From Paralichthys olivaceus (lineage: Eukaryota; Chordata; Actinopteri; Pleuronectiformes; Paralichthyidae), in contig NC_091100.1 of NCBI RefSeq assembly GCF_024713975.1, positions 14,104,001 through 14,168,000 of the forward strand: a stretch of 64,000 bases of DNA. Reading direction: 5' to 3'. Under the pieces are notes generated by a model. That model had not been told where the DNA came from. It made no database searches and worked only from the letters and a program-made list of their open reading frames with translations. The position numbers and the translations under genes are program-made. Positions 39,701 to 49,686 of the stretch are shown here, in pieces; positions within the stretch are counted from its first letter, which is position 1; each line of letters starts with the position of its first letter.

Positions 39701-40369
39701 GACAAATTGTGAGATCATTCAAAAGAGACGCAAAAGCAATTATTTTATGATGAAGGTTTCTTTAATTAAGTACAGAAGAATAAAGTATAAGGGGAAAGTG
39801 CTCAGTGACTGATCGTTAAAAGACTTATAGAAATCAAGTTTAAATTCAACTTGAATCTACTGCTAACATTAAGTGATGGGCAAGAAATAATACATTGTTG
39901 GCTAAAGATTCGGCATAAATAATCATGTGATGTATGATTTTAAATTATAATTATTATTTTACAATAATTGCAATTTTTTCTAAGAGACGCTGACTGCAGA
40001 CTGTATATTAAACAAGTACCTACATACTTTTATAATGTCCCCCAACAACCTTTAGTTACTGAGTCCAAATGTAGACATTTTTTCCAAGTTGCTTGGATGA
40101 CAAATATCAACATCAATTACTGTGGGTAATATTCAACATTTTTAAAAAGTCACAAACACCCAACTTCTTGAACAAGATAAATAGTTGAAAACTATCAAGT
40201 CGATTGTTTATAAAATATCTTGTCTCTAGCATTTTCAAAAACCCTTTATATTAAGTCTGTGAAGAAATAAAAAAAATATTTTGAATTAAATTCTGATGGA
40301 ACTAAATCAAAAACAAATCAATGTCTTAATATATTTTAAGCCCTTTATAAACACACTTCCTTCAGTCGT
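36706..40369. other. Intergenic region, no gene recognised
   Basis: This stretch holds a TG run at 37148-37170 and a foldback MITE copy at 38.7-39.05 kb, and is otherwise AT-rich. The part next to 40370 should include the 3'UTR of the minus-strand GIMAP-like gene, but I could not pick its poly(A) site. Confidence 0.5.
38700..39050. mobile_element. Foldback MITE copy, left and central part
   Basis: Contains TTCACCGAGGATGACATG, TTTATGCAAAAACTACTGGATGG, AACTTGGGGGGAAGTGGTG, GCAGATCTGGAT, TTTCTCAGAGAATTATTTATGG, TGCTTAGAGGACTGATAT and ACTCTACTGAGTGACATTCTAG, all shared with the copies at 19.4 and 25.3 kb. Confidence 0.65.
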
Positions 40370-43300
40370 TCATTCAGTTTTCAGAACTTTCTCTCCTTGT
40401 TTTGCCAGTGAGTTCACGCTGTCGTTCACTTTTCTCTCAACAGATTTTGCGGCTTCATTCGTCTTTTCTAACCTGGTTTTGTTGCTGAGCTTCCGTCTGC
40501 CCACTTCAGTTACCGCTGATCCAGCAGCTGCACCGATAGCTCCGCCGAGGACACCCCCCAAAAACACGCCCAGCAGGAGACCCAGCAGTGCGCCTGCGAT
40601 AACAACCTTGGGCACCTGTTTAGCAGTCGTCCCGATTTTCTTCCACATTGGGCTCTCAGCAACCATTTTGGCCCCTGCTTTGGCCCCCGAGCCCATCTTC
40701 CCCCAAGCCGGACTCTGCGCCACCGTCTTTGCACCGGCACCAATTCCAGCTCCCACTCGCAAAGAACCGTCAGCCATAAGTTTAGCTCCGCTCTTGGCCC
40801 CGGATCCTACTTTTCCCCACACAGGACTCTGTGCCAAACTCTTGGCCCCAGTTCCGATCCCAGCCCCTACACGCATGGATCTGTCCGCCACTAGTTTGGC
40901 CCCTGAACCAACTTTCCCCCACATGGGACTTGCTGTTGCTGCTTTTGCTCCAGATCCCACCCAAGAAGAACCATCCACCACCACCTTGGGAACTCTGTCT
41001 CCTAATAGTTTGGATGCTTGTTTGGCACCAGCTCCCATCTTTCCCCAAACTGAACTATCAACCACCATCTTCTGGACATTTTGTGCTCCGCTGCCAACTG
41101 TCCCCCACACTGGGCTACTTTTCACCTTCTTTGCCCCCTCACCAGCCCACGTGGAGCCGTTTGACAACAGCTTGGGTAACATTTTTGCACTAGACTCCAT
41201 TTTCTCCATAATGGAACGAAGGAGCGAAGGGGACAAGCTCGAAAGCGTAATAGGAGGAAGGCTCTCGATGTCCATGGTGCTTACACTCATCTCTGCCTCA
41301 TGCCTTGTTTTCTCAATCTCATCTTCTCTCACTTCCTCTTCTGCCTCGGCCACAGGCTGCATGTAGGGATAGAGTACCCGCCTCTCAGAGTTCAGCTGTG
41401 CAACCTCGCTTGATTTTTCCTGCTCCAGACTCTTGCTTTTTTTCTCTCTCGCTATCTCTACCTGTCTCTGTCTCACTCGGTTCTCAGCCTCCTGAAAAGC
41501 AGGACAGGAGTAACACTTTTCTCCGGCCTCCTTCACCGTCTGCTCCACCTTATCTAACAGCTCCACCACGTTCCTCCTCTCCCCCCGACCTCCTTTGCTC
41601 TCTAGCACATGAAACCTGTCACGACATTTCTCCACAAGGTTTAACAAATCCCCCCGCTGACCGGCAATATATGCCTCCACGCTGTCGTTTCCTGCCTTCC
41701 CACTCTCCCTCAGTCGATCAGCGTACGTGAAAAGGACGAGAGTGTGCTTCTGGATCGCATCCGGGCCAAAAACAACTTCGAGGGCCCTGAGGGCCTGGAG
41801 CTCGGTCTTTGCGGGCTGATCCAAGGGGACGCACAGGAGGAAGGCGTGGGGGCCGGGACTGGACAAAGCAACACAGGAGGAGATCTGAGCTCGCACCTCA
41901 TCAGGAGTTCGCTCTGAAGTGAACCAGTCTGGGGTATCCACCACTGCCACCTGCAGGTGATAGAGAGGAGACACATACAGCAAAATAAAAACACAGGCAG
42001 TTCAGGGGGACCTTGACTGTTTTATGACAAAAAGGTTGTGTCACATTAGAGGTTGGGGGTTTGGCACATGGCGGGATAGGACAAAGGAAATTGAAAACAA
42101 GTGTCAACAATAACAATCAATAACTTTTAAAACACTCACCCTTCTTCCCTCCACAAGCGCTTTCTTTTTCTCACATTGCTGAGTGATGGACGTGAGGCTG
42201 TCCGGGTCTGACTTGAACTCTTCTCCTCCGAGGATGCTGTTGCCAGCTGCACTCTTCCCTGCTCCGGCCCGCCCGAGAAGCACCAGACGTAGCTCCGGAG
42301 AGGATGAGGAGGATGAGGGGTACGAAGTGGAGGAGGCGGAGGCAAAGGTTGATGAGGAGGTTGAATAAGATGAGGGTAATGTGGAAGATGTGGAAAATGA
42401 GGGGACTGTGGAGGATGAGGAGGAAGAGGGGAATGAAGAAGATGATGTGCGAGAGGCAGAGGCAAAGGTTGATGAGGAGGTTGAGTAAGATGAGGGGATT
42501 GTGGAAGATGTGGAGGATGAGGGGACTGTGGAGGATGAGGAAGAAGAGGGGAATGAAGAAGATGATGTGCGAGAGGCAGAGGCAAAGGTTGATGAGGAGG
42601 TTGAGTAAGATGAGGGGATTGTGGAAGATGTGGAGGATGAGGGGACTGTGGAGGATGAGGAGGAAGAGGGGAATGAAGAAGATGAAGTGGGAGAGGCTGA
42701 GGCCGAAGCAAAAGTTGATGAGGAGGTTGAGTAAGAAGAGGGGACTGAGTAAGAGGAGGCAGTAAATGTTGGCGAGGAAGGGGAGGAGGAGAAGACAGGT
42801 GAGTAGGGAGAAGAAGTGGGAGACGCCTCAGGGGATCTCTCTTCAAAGCTGTTGATTCTGTGATGAACTGAAAGTAAAATCCAGAGTTTTAAATGTCAGT
42901 TATAATCAAACATGAATCATTATATAAGTGAACTGTTAAGTGAGATAATAAAAGCCAACAAAGTCCTGTGACTTACACGTTGTAATCTTTTTTGGAGGTG
43001 TGTCAACCTCAGACATTTGAGAGAGTATAGCTCCATCTACAAAGGCAAAACAATAAATACTAAAGTCCTAAACGATTTCAGAAATTGTGATATAGAACAT
43101 AAGTGGATGCAAACTGGGCTCTATGGGTGTTTACCTTGGTTCAGTCTGAAGCTGGGCGTCCTCTTCGCCTGCCTGTCATCCTGCATCTGTGAATATGATG
43201 AATATGACTCTCGCTCAGGCGCTGGAGTTGAATGAAGACCATTGGAAATTTGACTTCCACCTGCTCTTCCTTCTGTCTTGTCCCTCTCTTGTCTCTTCCA

Positions 43301-45214
43301 CGTCTCCAAGGTGGTACCGCCCTCCACTCCTCTACTTTCTGTTCTCCCTTCCTTTTGAGCTCTGTAACTCTCCATAAGTTCCTGTCGTCTCTCGTTCACT
43401 CGTCTCTCCAGATCTTGTTCCTGCACCGTTTTCCTGTGGTACACCCCCTTTGCCTGCACCATATTCTCCACCTGTTATATAAATAACAAACAATAACTCA
43501 GATTTACACACATATACTTATGTCACATTTTATAATTAGTTGCATGGTGGGACGAATTTCCAGGTCAGTGAGGGTTAGTGTTAATAACGTGATCATTAAT
43601 CACCAAACCGGTCCTGACCACAGCTGGGTGTGATTGAGAGGAAAACAGGGCGTTGCTGGGAAAAGAAACTGAGCGTGCTCAGACCGAATCACTAAAACTA
43701 ACTCAGTTGAGTTCGTTCCTCCGCCATGGCCACTTATGAAACCACATTTAAATTCATTAGATCCAGATTTTTATTTGCACCTAATCGCACACACTCATGA
43801 ATATCAGTCCCCTACATGGACCTTATTCTTTTGTCGAGAATATCTTTAACTTCTCCCAATGTTAGAGAAGTGTAAGAAAACTCAGCAAAATGTAAATAGT
43901 TCTTCCCTGAACTATACCACATCCTTCCACCAAGGTTTGTGGAAATACATCCTCTAGATTTTGTGTAATCTTGCTCACAATAGCCACAGGGGTGAAAACA
44001 TAACCTCTTTGGCAGAGGTACCAAGGAACTCATGCAGTTTCCAATAAAACTGAAGTCTGACAAATCCCCTGGATTGCATTCCAAGTGTTTTTAAGTCTGC
44101 ACATAATAAAAGCTAAAATTCAAAAATGATTTCATTCTGAACTACACTTCTCTGTTTGTTGCTCCGTCTCACCTTCTCCAGCAGCTGGCGGACCTGCTCC
44201 CTGTCCTGTCGCTGACGATTATTGATGACATGGAACCGCCCCCCGCAGCGCTCAATTATCTTCCGCAGGCCTGGGAGTTCTTTCTGTAGGTATTCCTGTT
44301 GAAAACAATTTGCTCTGTGTGAATTTAAACCTGAGGCAATGGTGTCGTCTTTCTCCTGCAGCTAAACCGTCCAAATCGATACAACAAATGGTGAGGAAAA
44401 AAGTGCAAGGATGTCTGGTTCAAATCAGTGCAGATGACACACTGACAAGATCGCTGCTAACAGTGCATTGTTTTTATGATACACCGATGTAGCAACAAGA
44501 TTTAGCCAAAGTTTAATTTATGTAGAGATTTTACACAGTATCAAAGTTAAATATAGTCAAATCAAGATGACTTAAAGGGGACAGGTGTACATGTCTATAC
44601 CTCCACTGTTCTTCCCATCAAATAGTCCCCACACGTGAGCAGGAGCAGGGTGTGATCCAGTGACTCCTCCCCAAACAGCTGCTCCAACTCTGCAGGTACT
44701 CGACTCTCCATCTGGGAACACCAGAGAAAAACATATTGCTAAATCCACTGAAATAAAAAGATTTATATTGCACACTGGCTTCATTTTGTTCATTGTACTT
44801 TGAGTGAATCTGAAATTTGAAATGATGATTCCAAAAGTTATTTTCCAACAACCTCAAGGACAACTGGAGCAGTAATCTAACCTCTGTGAACTGGCCCACT
44901 GGCACCAGCAGCAAAATGGCGTGCGGACCCGGAGCTGCCAGAGTCAAAACTCTCTTGGTCTCCTCCCTGACGCTGTCCTCCATCTTGCCACCGTTCCAGT
45001 ACCATCTCGGCGCCTCCACCAGGGTCACGCTCCTGCCCTCGGTGAAGCCCTGTCGCAGCTGGCAGCTCCTGGCGGCAGAGGGAGAGATGGGCGACAGTTG
45101 GCCCAGGATGGTGTCGGATGAAGATGTCTTTCCACATCCAAGGTTTCCCAGAAGAACGAGCCTCAGCTCCGGGGTTGAGGACCCAGAGTGGCTACTTCTG
45201 AGGTTATCACTCAT
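40370..45214 (-). CDS. Double AIG1/GIMAP-family GTPase with Ser-rich linker and C-terminal repeat/glycine-zipper tail
   Basis: Seven coding exons (minus): 45214-44882, 44711-44601, 44295-44173, 43471-43135, 43036-42977, 42867-42140 and 41950-40370. All borders are GT/AG and all phases agree, giving 1090 aa. GTPase 1 (about 16-190) has P-loop GNLGCGKTSSSDTILG, a degenerate G3 (LVEAPRWYW), the GIMAP-type LLLTCGDYL and RFHVINNR. A charged linker (about 190-320) follows, then a Ser/Thr-rich segment of about 180 aa with 40-aa tandem repeats. GTPase 2 (about 510-690) has GRAGAGKSAAGNSILG, VDTPDWF, LFTYADRL and RFHVLESK. The tail (about 830-1010) repeats SPxWGKxGSGAK and ends in a Gly-zipper hydrophobic stretch (about 1012-1045). 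GIMAPs are membrane-associated GTPases of immune cells that often carry several domains in fish. The family call is firm; the exact orthologue is unknown. Confidence 0.88.
42395..42725 (-). repeat. 120-bp coding minisatellite (40-aa Ser/Thr-rich repeat) in the GIMAP-like gene
   Basis: A 120-base unit recurs about three times with few differences (GGGGACTGTGGAGGATGAGG at about 42391, 42511 and 42631). 120 is a multiple of three, so the frame is kept. On the coding strand each unit reads roughly VPSSSTSSTIPSSYSTSSST then FASASRTSSSSFPSSSSST. The more obvious long frames over this DNA (Pro/His/Leu-rich on minus, Arg/Met-rich on plus) are shadows. Confidence 0.9.
43735..44035. mobile_element. Foldback MITE fragment in the GIMAP-like gene intron
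   Basis: GAAACCACATTTAAATTCATTAGATCCAGATTTTTATTTG, TCGCACACACTCATGAATATCAGTCCCCTA, CCTTCCACCAAGGTTTGTGG and GGGTGAAAACATAACCTCTTTGGCAGAGGTA match the right half of the family. It lies between coding exons 3 and 4. Confidence 0.7.
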
Positions 45215-45344
45215 AGCTGGAAAGAAGGAACAGATGAAATGTGGATAAGGATCCATGCTCATACCTCTCTGGTTACAGTGATGAAGCTCATGATACGACT
45301 TTACAGTGTTCAAAAGTTGGAATGAAGATGTTCATTGTATTACT

Positions 45345-45545
45345 CTTGTTTTAGCCACGTTACACTGGCTCCTGATTATATCTAAGACGTTTTAGACCTT
45401 TCCAGACACCAGGCGAATAACTAAAGAAGACAGAGCCTTTGCAGTCAGGACCTCTGAAACGACCTGCCCAGGGAGATTAGGATGGCATCTTAAGTTCTTA
45501 TCTGAGTTGTTTGATTATTTTATTTTAATTACTTGATCTATACTG
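45345..45545 (+). mobile_element. Decayed LINE reverse-transcriptase 3' fragment
   Basis: Conceptual frames give LHWLLIISKTF, EDRAFAVRT and, in another frame, NDLPREIRMAS. These resemble the C-terminal part of fish LINE ORF2 proteins (LHWLPV...RAFAVRAPRLWNSLP.EIR). At least one frameshift separates the pieces. It lies in the 5' intron of the GIMAP-like gene. Confidence 0.55.
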
Positions 45546-46190
45546 GTAGAAGTACCTGAGACAGTATGCATACTTTTATTTGATTTGTTTGCTCATTTAA
45601 CTATTTTTTATCTATAGAGGCACTAATAGCAGTACCTCAAACTGTACTTCTTGCACTATAGTCTATAGGGCCAAAACACTGAAGGTGCAAGAGACCTATT
45701 GTTCTTTTAATGATGATTATGATGATGATTATTATTATTATACTGCAAGAACATATATTTGAGGGCCTTAGGATGCTGTAAAACTCACTTAATGTGGCTT
45801 CAGGCAATGTGAAAGTCGCAATTATGTCAGAGTGATCTTAAATAAACACATGAACATTGTGAAGACTGATGCCTGTTTAGTCTCAGAATGTTTTTCCTTC
45901 TCTGACCTGATTTCTAAATGTCCCACAGTTAAAGATCTGTCCACTTCTTGCATTCCCTTCCTCACATTCACCAATGGCTGTGCTCTCTCACAGGTAATCT
46001 TTCATTTCACTGCTCGCTGCATCCCAGCCACACCCTGCCCGTCCTGTCCAACTACATTCTACCAGGACTTTAATAATCCCAATTACATGCAGACATGTAC
46101 AAACCACATCCGCGTACAAACGCACGCAGAAATAAGATCCACTGTAAGTTCACTTTGATACAAGACAGTAACGTATTTAACAAAGACCGT

Positions 46191-46226
46191 ATCACTTTGG
46201 ATAAAAGCATGTAATGTAGTGTATGT
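46191..46226. repeat. Short teleost repeat tail (CTTTGGATAAAAGC)
   Basis: ATCACTTTGGATAAAAGCATGTAATGTAGTG resembles the widespread teleost repeat tail GTCGCTTTGGATAAAAGCGTCTGCTAAATG. A second copy lies at 61039. Confidence 0.5.
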
Positions 46227-46371
46227 ATGCAAAGAGTTAAACATCTAACTTAGCATTAAACCAATAGTGAAAGTAACCTGTATTAGTGCTGTAGTTTTGT
46301 AAATGATACTGACAACTCACTCACTGGTATCTATGCATTCATTATTAAAACCATAGGAAACATATACTCAC

Positions 46372-46440
46372 TCAGCTGTGTGATGTCCCTGTTGCTGCGT
46401 TCTTGTATCGTCTTCTCTCACCGTCTCTTCAGCTGTTACT
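46372..46440 (-). other. Possible 5' non-coding exon of the GIMAP-like gene
   Basis: On the minus strand a CTGA|GTGAGTAT donor has its GT at 46371-46370. The next acceptor (TTTCCAG) at about 45217 lies three bases upstream of the GIMAP start codon, so the ATG-bearing exon needs a non-coding exon before it. The 5' boundary is undefined. Confidence 0.35.
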
Positions 46441-48331
46441 GAATTACGTCGCTCATCCACACAACCTCAGTACATGTCGACTGCCCAAAAACCTGCCAGT
46501 GCAGGTGAGGTTCACTATCTCAGGAAAACTACCAGACGCACAACCACTCCCCTTTCCGAACACATGCACACATGAACACACTCATAAGTCTCTCTCTTTT
46601 TTTTTTTCATGTGCAACAAGTTTCTTTTGTTTTCTGGCTGCTAAGCATTCCAGGATGGGGCGGAGGAGGTGTATCCCATGGCGGATGTAAATCTTTGTAT
46701 GTGCGTTTTGATCTGCCACACCTTTGAAGTGTCAGAGCTCATGCAAGTCTGTCAAGATGAGCCGTCCTTCCTGGTCTACAGTCGTTTCAGTGAATCACTG
46801 GTAAAATTTGCCTCTAAATATTATGATGTTGCTTGAAGTTGTCATCAGAGAAGTGGTAACTAATCCTGTAAAATAAAGTTTTATATTAAAAAGTATTTAG
46901 CAGCATAAAATCAAAATAATACCCAGATTTAATTAATACATTTTTTAATTTTTATTATTTTATGTTGTTCTACTTTGTTTCTTTTTCTTTTATTTCACTT
47001 CTTCTTCTTCTCCTCTGATGATGATGATTATTATCATCATTATTATGTACAAGCAAACATCCCTCAAAAATGTTCTTGAGTTCAGTACCTGACTAACAGT
47101 ATTTATTAACTTTCCAACTGTCTGTTGCAGGCATCACCTCAGAGCAGGTTGGAGGGCAGGTCCCACACAGACGTGACAAGTTTACAGTGTAAATACAGAA
47201 CAAGTTTCTCCCTGCTTGTGTTGTGAGTCAGTGTTTGATGAGAACCCATGAAATACTTCTTTGCAGTGTCATTCTAAACTATGTATAAAACCGTCAGAGC
47301 CTCACACTGAGTCCTTCAGTCTCGGGTTGGAATTATCCAACTTTTTTGAAATCACAGGAGTTGAATTTATTGATGATTCATAATTAAGCAGAACATCACT
47401 CATAGCTCTGTCAAGGCCCAACAATCCCCTTATGAAACCATGTTTGAATTCACCAGATCAAAACGCCCTATCTCACTATGTTAAAGAATGAGAAAAGGAA
47501 AAAATCATGGAATTGCCCCCTGATCCAGATCTGTACTAAAATTGAAAGTTTCATGGTAATCTGTCCAGTTGTTTTTGCCTAAAGCTGCTTATTAACAAAC
47601 ACAGATGAAAACATAACCACCTTGGCAGAGGTGATGATTTACAGTAAAAAGCACAGGTTGTATATAAAACTCCCATGAAAGTGACCTGTATCTCTCAGCA
47701 CATATCACAGCTGATGACAGTTGTTTGGTCAGTTTGTGTGATCTTTGGGATTCTTTACAGAAAATGATTCACTGGTATACATGATTATTTAAATGCACAA
47801 AGGGTAGTGACATAAACATTTGACTTTGGTTCTGTTAATGCGACTATCACACATTTAAATGAGAAGTGAATCCATCAACCTGCTTGTGTATCTCGACTAT
47901 TTCTTGTTATTGTGCAATCAAATGATCATTATCATCAGCCAGGACTCTGAGAAGATATAGTAGCATTTCATACCTGTGCTAATGCAAACTTTTAGCTTCT
48001 GAAGACTTTATTTGAATTGTACGTAATTATACTGTGGAAATTGTATCAACAATATATTCATAAAAATACATTTGTATAAACCGAAGGCAACAAAACTAAA
48101 AATGACGCTTGATCTTCACTGTGAACCAAGCTTTAGAAACAGTGTCTGTGTCCATATTCACATGAAGAATAGTAATCAAGTGTTCAAATATGCCTTTTAA
48201 TTATACAACCAATACATAAACTAATGCTTTCAAGTATATTAACAGAAAAATAAAGTGCAAACCAATATTAGTTTATAATGAAATAGATTTGATTCTTACT
48301 TTTCCCAAAGTAAAATAAACTGAAGTGCCTT
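46441..48331. other. Intergenic region between the GIMAP-like and hmgxb4-like genes
   Basis: No recognisable coding sequence. It contains an ATGATG/ATTATT microsatellite near 47020-47046 and a foldback MITE fragment at 47.40-47.64 kb. The part near 48.0-48.3 kb probably includes the hmgxb4-like 3'UTR. Confidence 0.5.
47395..47640. mobile_element. Foldback MITE fragment (right half)
   Basis: AAGGCCCAACAATCCCCTTATGAAACCATGTTTGAATTC, CCCCTGATCCAGATCTG, GGTAATCTGTCCAGTTGTTTTTGCC and GATGAAAACATAACCACCTTGGCAGAGGTG are in family order. Confidence 0.7.
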
Positions 48332-49632
48332 TCAACCTATCAGAGCACATGTGCCAGTGTGGTCTCCATCATCACTCACAGCCCAGGCATCATATAGGCA
48401 ATGTTTTCCAGAGTGGAGGCCTTCAAAAGAGACATGATGTTTCCTCCTTATGTCATAAAATACTGACAGATAAATAGTGTCACATGTGGACAGTGTGCGG
48501 TGTCCGTCTCTCACCACTGTGTGTTGTGTGCAGCTCCTGAGCTCCGGTATCTGTGTGGTCAGGCAGATTATTGGGGCCAGGGCACACAGGAGAGAGTCGA
48601 GGAGCAGAGACAAGCTGATGGACACGTTCAACATTTTCTGCAGAGACACATAAAGACGAAAGAGGCTCCTCCAGTCAGTGAATGTGCAGCACATTCTCCA
48701 GAAGCCAAATGACAAATGCATCGTCTTGTAAAAGTTATAATTTGGACAGAAAGAAGAAAACGAAGAAAAAGAATTTGGCCTGTGGTTGAGGGGGTACAGC
48801 GGTCTTCCTCTAAAATATTAGACTTTTTTCAGCCCTATCTATCTCCTACTGTATATTTGTTACCCAAAATCACTGGTCTTTCTAGTTTGCTCATAACCGC
48901 CCTCATCTGTGGGTTTATCAGATTAACAGAGAGAGATTAAAATCATTTATCAGTCTTGCTGTGGGTTCATGACCAACTTAAAATGTCATCATGATTTGAC
49001 AAATTCAGTATGGTGTCCCATGAGGTACGGCCCATTCATTATGTATTTAACACACTGACACTATCAAACAAAGCACCACTGAGCCGTATTCAATACAAAT
49101 CAAAACCTGGGTTCAGAGTAAATGTTTCACTTACATCTGTTTCCTGAAGATGGTGTCCAATCAGGGACAAGGACTCCCCCAGGAGGTGGAGGTGAGCAGC
49201 AGCACTGACAGGATCTCCATCAGAGCAGCTGGGAAACCTGGATGTGGATCTGAGAGGCTCCCAGCCTGAAGCAGCGGGACTGCACATGGAACAGCAGGGG
49301 TCCGTCATGGGGCCAGAGACACCTGGTTCTGCAGAGTTGACTGCAGCAGCCACGTTTGGCACTGAAGGTGGAGATGTGAACGGACAAGGCCTCTGGGTTG
49401 GTGGGGTGACAGGAGGGGTGACAGGAGGGGTGACAGGAGGGGTGACGGTGTCATGCTGGTCATGTAGATACACGGTGTACTCGAGCAGGGAGCTTGGACT
49501 TGCCTGAGAGAAACAACAGAAGAAACTTAACGATAAGTGGAAGTGAAAGTAGAAAGCAAATTTGGACTCCTGAACAATGCTGCCCCCTGCTGTGCAATAA
49601 AAATGTAACATGTTGTCTTGGATATCCTGGGA

Positions 49633-49686
<54 letters not shown>

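Noticed and set aside
40296-41366. 356-aa plus-strand open frame rich in Ala/Pro/Thr
   Set aside because: It is the antisense shadow of the repeat-bearing last exon of the GIMAP-like gene. The minus strand has splice sites, in-phase exons and GIMAP motifs; the plus frame has none.
42304-42765. 153-aa plus-strand Arg/Met-rich open frame
   Set aside because: Antisense shadow of the 120-bp Ser-repeat minisatellite.
42136-42846. 236-aa minus-strand Pro/His/Leu-rich open frame
   Set aside because: Right strand but wrong frame. The frame one step away contains GRAGAGKSAAGNSILG and joins in phase to the flanking exons.
44886-45248. 120-aa plus-strand frame
   Set aside because: Antisense of the first GTPase-domain exon of the GIMAP-like gene.
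48500-48712. 70-aa plus-strand frame
   Set aside because: Antisense of the last hmgxb4-like exon, which carries the conserved LSLLLDSLLCALAP segment.
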